NCBI GenBank assembly: GCA_012517325.1
Contig: JAAYVF010000079.1
Location: 27,352 to 91,351 of the forward strand
Origin: Myxococcales bacterium
GTDB lineage: Bacteria; Lernaellota; Lernaellaia; Lernaellales; Lernaellaceae
Direction: 5' to 3'
Length of the DNA: 64,000 bases
Shown: positions 16,366-25,059 of the stretch, in pieces
How positions within the stretch are numbered: position 1 is the first letter of the stretch
Layout: every line of letters starts with the position of its first letter
Made by a program: the position numbers and the translations under genes
Notes under the pieces: model-generated
The model's database searches: none
Seen by the model: the letters and a program-made list of their open reading frames with translations, nothing else
Told to the model about the DNA's origin: nothing

Positions 16366-18171
16366 TCAACTCCCGGCGACTTTTTCCAATTCGGCGATGG
16401 TCCGTTCGAGCAAGGCGACCGCTTCGGCCAGCGTGGTTTCGTCCAGCGAGAACTTCACGCCTGCCGTGGCAAACAACTGCGGCAACGAAACCGTGCCGCC
16501 CAGCGAAAGCGCCTTGAGGTAATCGGTCAACGCCTGTTGCGGATTTTGCAACGCGCGGCCGAAAACCTGCACGGCGCCGAGTTCCGCAATGCCGTACTCG
16601 ATGTAATAGAACGGCACGGTATGGATGTGCAGCTTCCGCTGCCAGCCGGTTTCCCGAGCCGCCTCCAGGCCGCTCCAATCCACGCCGCGCATGTATTGGT
16701 CCCACAGTTCCGCCCAGGCGCGGTCGCAATTTTTCGGCTCGGCGGCCTCGTCCGGATGCTCGTAAACCCAATGCTGGAAGGAGTCCACCACCGACATGTA
16801 GGGCCAGAACAACAGGATGCCTTCCAGCGCAACGATCCGCGCGCGGGCCGCGTCCTTGGGCGAATAGAAGCCGCCGGGCTGTTCGTCCAGGTGCATCCCG
16901 GCCAGCAGTTCCATCGACATCGAGGCCACCTCGTCGAATTCCATCGGCACCCAGCGCTGTTGGAACCAGGGCAGCCGGTAAGTCTCGAAATAGTGGAAGG
17001 CGTGCCCGCCCTCGTGAAGGATCGTCTGCACGTCGTCGTGGACGCCAACCGCGTTCATGAAAATGTACGGCAGGCGCCGCAGGTCCAACCCGGTGCAAAA
17101 GCCGCCCGGCGACTTGCCCTTGCGATTGTCCAGGTCGAGCGTCTTTTCGCGCCGCATCGTCGCGAAATACGCGCCCAGGCGCGGGTCGACCGCGGTGAAC
17201 GTCGCTTGCGTCTTGTTTTCGAACTCGGTCGCCGTCGCGAAGGGTTTGAGCGGCGCGCGGCCGAGCGGATCGACGTCCAAATCCCAGGGACGCAGCCGGT
17301 CGACGCCCAATCGCTGCCGCCGTTTTTCATAGATGCGCTGGGCGGCCGGGACGACGACCCGGCGAATATTTTCGTGAAAGCGTTTGACGTCCGCGGGCGT
17401 GTAGTCGAACCGCATCATGTCCTGCCAGCGATAAGCGCGGTAATCGGCGAACCCGGCGTTGCTCGCCAGTTGGCGGCGCAATTGGAGAAACTGTCCCCAC
17501 AGGTTGCCGATGGCCGCGCGATCCTGCTGCCAGCGCTGCATGGCCAAGCGCCACGCCTGTTCGCGGCGGTCGCGGTCGGTCTGCTGGTAAACCGGGTCCA
17601 ATTCGGAAATGGTCGTTTCCTTCCCTTCCCACTGGACCGTCTGTGCGCCGAGGATCTTGTTGTATTCGTTGTTGAGTTTTTCCTGATCGACCAGCAGCGG
17701 CAGGTTGGCCGACCGGAACAACTCGGCCTGGGCGCGCATTTTTCTCAGGGGCAGTTCGAAGCCGGCGGGGCACAAACCGCTCGCCAGCAGGCGGGCGCGC
17801 AGATTCTGCTGGCGCTGTTCGGCCGGCGTGCGGACCTGTTCGTAAAAGTCGGTATAGCGCTTCTCCGCCGCCGCGTCGGCCGTGTCGGCCGACATGTCCA
17901 GGTACAGCCGGTTTTCAATTTCGCTCAGCAGCGCGGCGACGCTGGTCCAGTCGGTCAGCCACTTGGCAACCGTCTCGGCGGTGAGCGGCGCCCGGTCCAG
18001 GGCGTCGAAATAGACCGCGATTTTTTCCCACGGCCAGGTCAGCGCCGCGTCGGAATTCGCGGGAAACGCGGCGAAGGGATCGGCGTCCGGCGCGGCGGCG
18101 GACAACGTCCACGCGGCCGAGCCGGCCAGCAACGAAACCAGGAACGCCAGGACCAGGAATCTGCGCTTCAT
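16366..18171 (-). CDS. Exported M3-family oligoendopeptidase
   Basis: A 601-residue zinc metallopeptidase of the thimet/oligoendopeptidase F family. The signal peptide is M-K-R-R-F plus a hydrophobic run ending at A-A-A (about 27). The zinc site is H-E-G-G-H (H386, E387, H390), and the third ligand Glu lies in F-D-E-V-A-S-M-S about 25 residues later. The conserved C-terminal H-I-H-T-V-P-F-Y-Y-I-E-Y-G-I-A substrate-binding signature is intact. Length is normal. M3 enzymes cut short peptides and most are cytoplasmic, so the signal peptide points to periplasmic peptide trimming, perhaps of products of the neighbouring subtilase. Confidence 0.92.
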   Translation of the reverse strand: MKRRFLVLAFLVSLLAGSAAWTLSAAAPDADPFAAFPANSDAALTWPWEKIAVYFDALDRAPLTAETVAKWLTDWTSVAALLSEIENRLYLDMSADTADAAAEKRYTDFYEQVRTPAEQRQQNLRARLLASGLCPAGFELPLRKMRAQAELFRSANLPLLVDQEKLNNEYNKILGAQTVQWEGKETTISELDPVYQQTDRDRREQAWRLAMQRWQQDRAAIGNLWGQFLQLRRQLASNAGFADYRAYRWQDMMRFDYTPADVKRFHENIRRVVVPAAQRIYEKRRQRLGVDRLRPWDLDVDPLGRAPLKPFATATEFENKTQATFTAVDPRLGAYFATMRREKTLDLDNRKGKSPGGFCTGLDLRRLPYIFMNAVGVHDDVQTILHEGGHAFHYFETYRLPWFQQRWVPMEFDEVASMSMELLAGMHLDEQPGGFYSPKDAARARIVALEGILLFWPYMSVVDSFQHWVYEHPDEAAEPKNCDRAWAELWDQYMRGVDWSGLEAARETGWQRKLHIHTVPFYYIEYGIAELGAVQVFGRALQNPQQALTDYLKALSLGGTVSLPQLFATAGVKFSLDETTLAEAVALLERTIAELEKVAGS

Positions 18172-18269
18172 GACGACCCCTTATTGTTTGGGAGGCCTAA
18201 TCTATCGCTTTGTCACCGCCCGCACAACTTCCCGCCGCGCCGCGACAATCGGAACGGCGACTCGGCGGA

Positions 18270-19952
18270 TCAGTAGCGCCACGGCAGACGGCGCGCGTCG
18301 AGACGAACCGGAAGCTGTCGTGGCAGCGGCGCCCGCGCAGCGTCGTTTTCCCAAAGATCATCGGTGCCGAAAATGTACTGCGCCCAATCGGGCGTGCCGG
18401 CAAAATCGATGGGCAGCGTATCGGCGATGCAGGAGGTGTCGGGAGCCGTCAGCGGATCGCGCAGGAAATTGGCCATGATCGTCATGCCGCAGGTGGAAAC
18501 ATTGTCGTCCGCGGATACCCAGGAATCGTCAATGACCCCGTGCGCCGAATAGGGGAATTTCAGGTAAAGCTGATGCGGGCCGGCGAGCGCTTCGCCGAGC
18601 GGGGCGGCCGTTTCGCGGGGGGTCGCGCCGTCCACGTCGCCCTGCAACATGAGCACGGGGATGCTCGTTTGCGGCAGTTCGCGCGCTAGCGGCTCGTCGT
18701 AACGCGGCCACTTTTGGTAAAGTTCGTATTCGTCCAGGCTCGGCATCACTCCAAAGAGCATTTCGTTGTCCAGGTCCGTAATGTATTGCTCAATATCGAC
18801 GTCCGCGAACTCCGGGCCCCAAAATTGATCGGACATCCCGATATTCATGTTGAGCACTTGCGAAAACCATCCGCCCGTCATGCCGAGCAGATCGCCGTTG
18901 CCGCTGAACGGGTTGTAAAACAGGTAGACGATCGCCGCCATGTCGGCCGGCTCGCAGCGGTCCAGCCGGTAGATCAGCGCCGGCGCGGCGGCATTGAGCG
19001 GGCTGTACCAGGCCAGCCAGCCCAGCAAATAGGACAAGGTGTAGCGATCCATGCCCAGTTCGGCGCAATGGCCGCCTTCCAGCTTCGCATAGAGCTGTTC
19101 CAGCATTCCCCAAGGGTACGCTCCCATCTTCCCGGAGCAAAATTTGTCCGCGGCGCAGAGTTGCAAGAGGCGTTTGCCGTTTTCGTTGTACGCCGGATAA
19201 AACTTCAACGCCGGCTCGCTGAGCGCGTGAATGCTGTCGACGATCGCGCCATCGGCCTGATCGGGATGCAACAGCAGATAGCGTTGCGTCAGGTAGGTGC
19301 CGTAGGAGGCGCCCCAGACCAGAACCTTTTTCCCCTCTTCCCGCGTGGCGTCGATGAATGCCGCCAGATCGTGCGCCGCGTTGCGCGTCGAGTAGCCTTG
19401 CAGCGCGTCGCCGAGATTTTCGTTCAACCAGGCGACGCAGTCGTCGTATTCGTCGAGGTAAATGTAAGCGCCGCCTTCGCTGTCCGCGGCTTCCTGTTCC
19501 GGGCAGGTCAACGGGCTGGAATAACCCACGCCGCGGTGATCGATCGTGTAGAGGTCGAATTCCGGAACGAGCGCGCGGAGATCTTTCATCAGCGGGGCAA
19601 AGGTCATCATTCCCGAAGCGCCCGGACCGCCCTGCAGCAACCAAAGCTGCCCCTGGCTTTCGCCTGCCGCCGGCCAGCGTTTGGCGGCGACCGTGATCGT
19701 CCGGCCGTCGGGATTTTCCCAGAAAAGCGGCACCTGGGCCTCGCCGCATTGCGCCAGACCGTCGTCGGCGCCCTCCTCCAGCGAGCAGGCCGACCAGGCG
19801 ATGGTCAACGGCGCTTCGCCGGTATCGTCATCGGCGTCGTCATCGTTCGAACCGGCGGCGTCATCATCGTCGTCGTCACTTTGACAGGTTGCGCCGATCA
19901 TCAGGATTGCCGTCAGAAAAAGGATGAATCGACAAAGGAAGATCCGTGGCAT
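18270..19952 (-). CDS. TAP-like alpha/beta hydrolase (S33 proline-iminopeptidase type), lipoprotein-like
   Basis: A 560-residue exported hydrolase. After M-P-R-I-F the signal segment ends in M-I-G-A-T-C, followed by Q-S and an Asp tract. Thr before the Cys is unusual for a lipobox, so lipidation is probable but not certain. The catalytic domain has the oxyanion motif G-G-P-G-A-S-G, the nucleophile elbow G-A-S-Y-G (S216), the acid in Q-G-D-V-D-G-A-T-P and the base in Y-S-A-H-G-V-I. The C-terminal part matches TAP-like hydrolases, such as the Streptomyces tripeptidyl aminopeptidase group. It likely releases short peptides outside the inner membrane. The start at 19952 is the first Met before the signal peptide. 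Confidence 0.83.
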   Translation of the reverse strand: MPRIFLCRFILFLTAILMIGATCQSDDDDDDAAGSNDDDADDDTGEAPLTIAWSACSLEEGADDGLAQCGEAQVPLFWENPDGRTITVAAKRWPAAGESQGQLWLLQGGPGASGMMTFAPLMKDLRALVPEFDLYTIDHRGVGYSSPLTCPEQEAADSEGGAYIYLDEYDDCVAWLNENLGDALQGYSTRNAAHDLAAFIDATREEGKKVLVWGASYGTYLTQRYLLLHPDQADGAIVDSIHALSEPALKFYPAYNENGKRLLQLCAADKFCSGKMGAYPWGMLEQLYAKLEGGHCAELGMDRYTLSYLLGWLAWYSPLNAAAPALIYRLDRCEPADMAAIVYLFYNPFSGNGDLLGMTGGWFSQVLNMNIGMSDQFWGPEFADVDIEQYITDLDNEMLFGVMPSLDEYELYQKWPRYDEPLARELPQTSIPVLMLQGDVDGATPRETAAPLGEALAGPHQLYLKFPYSAHGVIDDSWVSADDNVSTCGMTIMANFLRDPLTAPDTSCIADTLPIDFAGTPDWAQYIFGTDDLWENDAARAPLPRQLPVRLDARRLPWRY

Positions 19953-19998
19953 CGAACGACTCCTGGTGCTTGATCGAGAAGCGGACGAAGGCGCCGGG

Positions 19999-20697
19999 TC
20001 AGTTGTCCAAATCCAACAGATGCCCGAAACGATTCTTCTTGGTCCGCAAATACCGCTCATTATCCGGCAACACGGGTTCTTCGATCGGCACGCGTTCGCT
20101 TACCCGGATGCCGAAGCGCTGCATCTGCTCCACTTTTTCCGGGTTGTTCGTCAACAGACGCACGCTTTTCACCCCGAGCTTTTTCAGCATTGCCGCCGGC
20201 ACTTCGTAATCGCGTTCGTCGGGCTTGAATCCCAGGGCCGTGTTGGCGTCGAGGGTATCGAGGCCCTGATCCTGCAGCACGTAAGCGCGCAGTTTGTTGA
20301 CCAATCCGATGCCGCGGCCCTCGGCCTGATGGTAGAGGACGATGCCGCGCCCTTGCCGTTCGATGCGCTACAGGGCCTCGTGCAATTGCGGGCCGCAATC
20401 GCAGCGCCGGCTACCGAGCGAATCGCCGGTCAGGCAAGCCGAGTGAACGCGCACCAGCATTTCCTCGCCGTCGCCGATTTCCCCTTTGAGCACGACGATA
20501 TGGTCCTTGCCATCCTTGTTGTTGACAAAACCGATGATCCGAAAATCGCCGAACCGCGAAGGGAACTCGGCAACCGCCGCCACCTTGACGCAGAGGCGTT
20601 CCAGGCATTGCTCGCAAGCCATGCCCAGCGGACAACGGCGCAACGAATCCAGATCGTCGGCAATCACGCTTTCAATGGGATCTTGTCGGGTTTGCAT
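19999..20697 (-). pseudogene. ribA: GTP cyclohydrolase II frame interrupted by one in-frame amber codon
   Basis: The frame encodes GTP cyclohydrolase II, which opens GTP to the first riboflavin precursor. The N-terminal part (20697-20371) has [14 protein letters not shown] and the zinc ligands C88, C99 and C101 (C-X10-C-X-C). A TAG at 20368-20370 then stops it right after G-P-Q-L-H-E-A-L. The same frame continues with R-I-E-R-Q-G-R-G-I-V-L-Y and the whole C-terminal half to L-D-L-D-N. Without the stop the length would be 233, close to normal (about 200-220). One base change (CAG or GAG to TAG) explains it. TAG is an ordinary stop elsewhere in the window, so code reassignment is unlikely. A true null, a recent mutation or a sequence error all fit. 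Confidence 0.85.
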
Positions 20698-20804
20698 GTT
20701 CCACCCGTCGTCGTTTCATTGTTTTCAACGTTGCGGTCACCTGGCCGGATTTTACGGTGCCCCCCGGGAAGAATCAAGCAGGCCGCAACACCCAGAATTT
20801 CCCC

Positions 20805-20833
20805 TTGACAAGCGCGGTGTGGGCTTGTATTTA
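20805..20833 (+). promoter_or_regulatory. Probable sigma-70 promoter of the arginine operon
   Basis: A perfect TTGACA at 20805-20810, then 17 bases, then TATTTA at 20828-20833 as a weak -10. The -10 falls inside the first ARG box, so ArgR binding would block polymerase. The start codon of the first gene is at 20881. Confidence 0.55.
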
Positions 20834-20862
20834 TATGCACCTTTTATGTATAATTATTCAGA
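20824..20862 (+). promoter_or_regulatory. Twin ARG boxes (ArgR operator)
   Basis: Two 18-base boxes separated by 3 bases, the spacing of the classical ArgR operator. The second box (20845-20862, TATGTATAATTATTCAGA) fits the consensus TNTGAATWWWWATTCANW at 17 of 18 places by eye. The first (20824-20841) fits at about 14 of 18. They sit on the promoter of the operon that encodes ArgR itself, which implies arginine-dependent autoregulation of the whole cluster, including the unknown first gene. Confidence 0.7.
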
Positions 20863-20880
20863 AGGGACCACCGGACAAAA

Positions 20881-21945
20881 ATGAACACCAAACGGCTCCG
20901 CCTGGACCGCATCGCCTCGGCGACCCGCAACGCCGGGTTGGCCTGGGAAATCACCGTCGGCGACGAGCTCGTCGCCCGGGAGGGGCATGTCGTCGCCGTG
21001 CGCATCCTGAACAACAAATACACCTACAACACAGTGGAAGACGTGACGGGCCGGATGCTGCCGCTGCGGCAGGGCGACTTGCTAGCCGGCGTGCTGGGTT
21101 CGCGCCGGGCCTTGCGCGGGTACGCCGGCGTCGTGCCGTCGCAAATCCGGGTGGGCGACGTGCTGCACGTGCTCAACCTCGGCGGCGTGCTGGGCACCTG
21201 CACCGCCGCCAATCCCGAGCTGGGGCCACCTTTCGACGCCGAGGTGCTGGGCGCGGTCCTGGCGTTTCCGCGCTACGGCGACCGCGTCGGGGTGCCGGCC
21301 CATATCATGCACAAGGCGATTCAGCACAGCCCGACTCTGACCGCCCGCCGGCCGGTCGTTTACATTTCCGGCACCTGCATGAACAGCGGCAAGACCCTCG
21401 CGGCCTCGGAGATCATCCGCCGCCTGACGCATCGCGGCCTCAAGGTCGCGGGATGCAAAATGACCGGCGTCAGCCTGATGCGCGACACCCTCGGCATGCA
21501 GGACGCCGGCGCGTTCGCGGTGGCCAGTTTCAACGAAGCCGGCCTGGCCAGCACGCGCGACGCCGAGGTCGTCCCGGTGGCCAAAGGCCTTTTGAATCAT
21601 CTGGCCGCCCTCGCCCCCGACGTGATCGTCGCGGAATTGGGCGACGGGATCCTCGGCGAGTACGGCGTGGCCGACCTGCTGCGCGACGCCGAACTGATGT
21701 CCCTCGCCTGCTGCCACGTGCTGTGCGCGCCCGATCCCGTGGCGGCGTTCGGCGCCCACCATTTGTTCGCCAACGAATTCCGGCTGCCGCTGCACGTGAT
21801 CGCCGGCCCGGTAACCGACAATGCCGTCGGCCGCGATTACATCGAAAAGGCGCTCGGCCTGCCGGCGCACAACGCCCGCTACGACATCGACGGTCTGGCC
21901 GGCGTGGTGATCGACCGCTTGGATGCATGGGAGGATCGCGGATGA
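20881..21945 (+). CDS. P-loop NTPase-like protein opening the arginine operon, function unknown
   Basis: A 354-residue cytoplasmic protein I cannot assign to a characterised enzyme. Residues 1-150 form a beta-rich domain (G-D-E-L-V-A-R-E-G-H-V-V-A-V, G-D-V-L-H-V-L-N-L-G-G-V-L-G). The C-terminal part is a P-loop domain with a Walker A-like G-T-C-M-N-S-G-K-T (164-172) and I-V-A-E-L-G-D-G, similar in outline to the dethiobiotin synthetase / MobB / DUF1611 folds. It overlaps argC by 4 bases (ATGA) and is the first gene behind the ARG boxes, so it belongs to arginine metabolism by context. DUF1611 includes DgcN, reported as a D-glutamate N-acetyltransferase, which makes an N-acylation role worth testing, but membership is not established here. 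Confidence 0.72.
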   Translation: MNTKRLRLDRIASATRNAGLAWEITVGDELVAREGHVVAVRILNNKYTYNTVEDVTGRMLPLRQGDLLAGVLGSRRALRGYAGVVPSQIRVGDVLHVLNLGGVLGTCTAANPELGPPFDAEVLGAVLAFPRYGDRVGVPAHIMHKAIQHSPTLTARRPVVYISGTCMNSGKTLAASEIIRRLTHRGLKVAGCKMTGVSLMRDTLGMQDAGAFAVASFNEAGLASTRDAEVVPVAKGLLNHLAALAPDVIVAELGDGILGEYGVADLLRDAELMSLACCHVLCAPDPVAAFGAHHLFANEFRLPLHVIAGPVTDNAVGRDYIEKALGLPAHNARYDIDGLAGVVIDRLDAWEDRG

Positions 21946-22979
21946 GTAATTCGCCGTTGCGGGTGGCGGTGATCGGCGCGGCCGGGCTGGTCGGCGGCGA
22001 ACTGCTGCGGCTGCTCGCGCAACATCCGCGCGTCGGCGAGATCATCGCCGTTTCCACCAGTCATGCCGGCAAAATGGCCGCCGATGTTCATCCGGCCCTG
22101 CTGCACCTTCCCCCGATCCGCCTTGAGAAGCAGGCAGCCGAAGAGACGGCCGCCCTCGCCGACGTAATTTTCTGCGCCATGGCGCACGGCGACAGCCAGC
22201 GAGTGATGCCGGTCCTGATGAACGGCCGCGCCCGCTGCATCGTCGACCTCGGGGCCGATTTCCGCCTGCGCGACCCGGACGTCTACCGCCGCTATTACGG
22301 CGAACACCAGTGTCCCGAGCGGCAAGCCGAGTTCGTCTACGGTTTGCCGGAAACCGATTCGGCGGCGATCCGGTCGGCGCGCTGCATCGCCAATCCCGGT
22401 TGTTTCGCCACGGCGGCGCAATTGCTTCTTATGCCCCTGGCCAAGGCCGGTCTCGCCGCGTCACCGCTCGCCGTCTTCGCCGTGACCGGCTCCTCGGGCG
22501 GCGGCGCGACGCCGAAGCGTTCCACCCACCATCCGTTTCGCTCCGACAATCTGTTCGCCTACAAAATGCTGGCCCATCAGCACGAGGCCGAAATCGACCA
22601 GACGCTATCCGCGATCGCCGGCCGACCGCAACGAGTCCGGCTGCTGGCGCATTCCGGGCCCTTCGTCCGCGGCATTCACGCCACCGCGTACCTGGCCGAC
22701 GAGGCGCTGGCGGCCGTCGATCTGTCGGCCCTTTACCGCGAGTTCTACCGCTCCTGTCCCTTCGTGTCGGTGTACGACCGCGCACCGGAAGTGGCCGAGG
22801 TGGCGGCGACCAACTTTACTCATTTGCACGTGGCGCAGCGCGGCCCCGAGGTCGAATTGCTGCTGGTCCTTGACAATCTGGTCAAAGGCGCGGCGGGACA
22901 GGCGGTGCAAAACATGAATCTGGCGCTGGGCTTTCCGGAAACCGAGGGCCTGATGCAGCCGGGAGCGTATCCATGCTGA
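21942..22979 (+). CDS. argC: N-acetyl-gamma-glutamyl-phosphate reductase
   Basis: A 345-residue NADPH enzyme that reduces N-acetylglutamyl phosphate to the semialdehyde, the third step of arginine synthesis. The Rossmann motif is V-I-G-A-A-G-L-V-G-G-E near residues 9-19. The catalytic Cys is C154 in A-N-P-G-C-F-A-T, and T-G-S-S-G-G-G-A with the following H-H-P-F region forms the substrate site. The start overlaps the previous stop (ATGA) and the stop overlaps the argD start by 7 bases. The open frame runs far upstream in the antecedent gene, but only this ATG gives a proper N-terminus. Confidence 0.95.
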   Translation: MSNSPLRVAVIGAAGLVGGELLRLLAQHPRVGEIIAVSTSHAGKMAADVHPALLHLPPIRLEKQAAEETAALADVIFCAMAHGDSQRVMPVLMNGRARCIVDLGADFRLRDPDVYRRYYGEHQCPERQAEFVYGLPETDSAAIRSARCIANPGCFATAAQLLLMPLAKAGLAASPLAVFAVTGSSGGGATPKRSTHHPFRSDNLFAYKMLAHQHEAEIDQTLSAIAGRPQRVRLLAHSGPFVRGIHATAYLADEALAAVDLSALYREFYRSCPFVSVYDRAPEVAEVAATNFTHLHVAQRGPEVELLLVLDNLVKGAAGQAVQNMNLALGFPETEGLMQPGAYPC

Positions 22980-24136
22980 ACCGCCGGCCGGAATTGCCCG
23001 TCTACCACGTGCAGCCGCTCACCGTGGTCAAAGGCCGCGGCGTTACCGTCTACGACGAAGCCGGCGTCGAATACCTCGATCTGTACGGCGGTCACGCAGT
23101 GGCGGCCAGCGGCCATTGCCACCAGCGCGTCGTGCGGGCGATCGTCGCGCAGGCGGAACAACTTTTGTTTTATTCGAACGCGGTCCAGATGCCCGTCCGG
23201 CGCGAGTTGTGCGGCAAATTGCTCGACTTCGCCGGCGGTCGATTCACGGCTGTCTTTTTAACCAACAGCGGCGCGGAGGCCAATGAGGCGGCGTTGACGA
23301 TCGCCCGCCTGGCGACCGGCCGCCGCAAAATCGCCTCGGTGACCGGCGGTTTTCACGGCCGCAGCCTGTTGACGCTTTCGCTCTCCGGCCTCGAACGCTA
23401 CCGGGCCCTGACGAGCGTCGCCGGCGAACCGCTTTTTGCCCATGGCGTCGTGCTTCCGTTCGGCGACGTTCGCGCGGCGCGCGAAACCATCGACGATTCC
23501 TTCGCCGCGATCATCGTCGAGCCGGTCCAGGGCCTGGCCGGTTGTCTGCCGCTTCCCGCCGACTATCTGGCCGCCTTGCGCGAAATCGCCGACCGTACCG
23601 GCGCCCGCTTGATTTTCGACGAGGTGCAATGCGGCATCGGACGGACCGGCGCCTTTTTCGCGGCCGAGCACACCGGCGTTTGGCCCGACCTGATCTCGCT
23701 GGCCAAGGGACTGGCCGCCGGGTTCCCCATCGGCGCGACGCTCGTCGCCGAACACTTGCTGCCGGCGCTCAACGCCGGCGACCTGGGCACGACCTTCGGC
23801 GGCGGCCCGCTGGCCTGCGCGGCCGCGCTGGCCAATCTCGCGGCGATCGAAGAAGAACAAATGATCGCCAACGCGCGGGAGGTCGGCGCCTACCTGATCG
23901 CCCGCCTGACGGAAATTCGCGGCGTCGCGCGCGTGCAAGGCCGCGGCCTGATGATCGGCGCGGTACTCGACCGGCCGGCGTCCGCCGTCGCATCACGCCT
24001 GCTGCAGGAACATCGCATCCTCGCGGGGACAAGTGCGGTCCCCGAGGTGCTTCGCCTTTTACCGCCGCTCAATTTGCGGCGCGAGCACGCGGACCGCTTT
24101 TGCGCGGCTCTGTCCGCCGTTTTGGAGAAGCCATGA
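22973..24136 (+). CDS. argD: Acetylornithine aminotransferase
   Basis: A 387-residue class-III PLP aminotransferase that converts the acetylglutamate semialdehyde to N-acetylornithine using glutamate. Visible are N-S-G-A-E-A-N-E-A-A (PLP phosphate site), G-G-F-H-G-R (ring stacking), D-E-V-Q-C-G-I-G-R-T-G and the PLP lysine in S-L-A-K-G-L-A-A-G-F-P-I-G. Length is normal. It overlaps argC by 7 bases and argB by 4 bases. Related enzymes also act on succinylornithine or LysW-bound substrates; the rest of the operon favours the arginine route. Confidence 0.94.
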   Translation: MLNRRPELPVYHVQPLTVVKGRGVTVYDEAGVEYLDLYGGHAVAASGHCHQRVVRAIVAQAEQLLFYSNAVQMPVRRELCGKLLDFAGGRFTAVFLTNSGAEANEAALTIARLATGRRKIASVTGGFHGRSLLTLSLSGLERYRALTSVAGEPLFAHGVVLPFGDVRAARETIDDSFAAIIVEPVQGLAGCLPLPADYLAALREIADRTGARLIFDEVQCGIGRTGAFFAAEHTGVWPDLISLAKGLAAGFPIGATLVAEHLLPALNAGDLGTTFGGGPLACAAALANLAAIEEEQMIANAREVGAYLIARLTEIRGVARVQGRGLMIGAVLDRPASAVASRLLQEHRILAGTSAVPEVLRLLPPLNLRREHADRFCAALSAVLEKP

Positions 24137-25059
24137 AGACCAACGGTTCGATTCAGACCATCAAACGGATCGCATCCTATCAGCGTTATTACCGAAACAA
24201 GACGTTCGTGTTGAAGATCGGCGGCGCGGTGCTGGCCGATGCCAAGTCGCTGGACGGCGTGGCCGGGCAATGCCAAGTGCTCGCCGATCTCGGCTTCCGG
24301 ATGGTGCTGGTGCACGGCGGCGGCCCGCAGCTCAGCGCATGGACACGTCGCCTGGGGGTCGAGCCGGTGATCATCGACGGGCGCCGCGTCACCGACGACA
24401 CCTCGTTGGAAGCCCTGAAAATGGTGCTGGCGGGCCAACTGAACACGGATCTGGTCTCCGCCCTGCGCCGGGTCGGCCTGTCGCCGGTGGGCCTGACCGG
24501 CCTGGACGGCGCCACCGTGCTGGCGCATCGCCGCCCGCCGGTGAATATCCCGACGGCCGACGGCGCCGATCGGCTGGTCGACTTCGGCCACGTCGGCGAT
24601 ATCGAGGCCGTGAACGGCGCGCTCCTGGAAACACTGCTGGAAGCGGGGTTCATCCCCGTGATCGGCTGCCTGGCCGCCGATGAAAAAGGCCGGCCGCTGA
24701 ACGTCAACGCCGACCGTTTCGCCGAGGCCGTCGCCGTCGCGCTGCAGGCGAAAAAGCTGATCTTCCTCACCGATCAACCGGGTATTTTGCGCGATCCCCG
24801 CGACCCGTCCACCCTGGTGCCGTTCGCCGACGCCGCCGACATTCAGACGCTGCAAAGCGAGGGCGTGTTGTCGGGCGGCATGCGGCTGAAAGCGGAAGCG
24901 TGCCTTCGCGCGGCGGCGGGTGGCGTCAAGCGGACGCACATCATCGACGGCGGGCTCGCCGATTCCCTGCTGCTGGAACTGTTCACCGGCGAGGGTTGCG
25001 GCACGATGATCGTCAGCGAAAAAGAAAAACAGGTCTATCAGGAGACGGAACTTGTCTGA
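24133..25059 (+). CDS. argB: Acetylglutamate kinase
   Basis: A 308-residue amino-acid kinase that phosphorylates N-acetylglutamate, usually the feedback-controlled step. It has V-L-K-I-G-G-A-V-L near residue 24, V-H-G-G-G-P-Q-L near 62, G-R-R-V-T-D near 85, L-N-V-N-A-D near 190 and F-L-T-D-Q-P-G-I-L near 216. The N-terminal extension before V-L-K-I-G-G (about 22 residues with R-I-A-S-Y-Q-R-Y-Y) resembles the N-helix of arginine-inhibited hexameric kinases, which suggests end-product inhibition. The ATG overlaps the argD stop by 4 bases. Confidence 0.95.
   Translation: MKTNGSIQTIKRIASYQRYYRNKTFVLKIGGAVLADAKSLDGVAGQCQVLADLGFRMVLVHGGGPQLSAWTRRLGVEPVIIDGRRVTDDTSLEALKMVLAGQLNTDLVSALRRVGLSPVGLTGLDGATVLAHRRPPVNIPTADGADRLVDFGHVGDIEAVNGALLETLLEAGFIPVIGCLAADEKGRPLNVNADRFAEAVAVALQAKKLIFLTDQPGILRDPRDPSTLVPFADAADIQTLQSEGVLSGGMRLKAEACLRAAAGGVKRTHIIDGGLADSLLLELFTGEGCGTMIVSEKEKQVYQETELV

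Noticed and set aside
15610..18276. Open frame of about 888 codons on the plus strand, opposite the M3 peptidase and the subtilase start
   Set aside because: It runs antisense across two clear genes and shows no recognisable motif.
20368..20370. TAG in ribA as a recoded (sense) codon
   Set aside because: Genes ending at 7588, 32460, 53707 and 55371 use TAG as normal stop codons, so a general reassignment is not supported.
20698..20800. Possible FMN riboswitch ahead of ribA
   Set aside because: The conserved FMN-element core sequences are not seen on the minus strand in this stretch.
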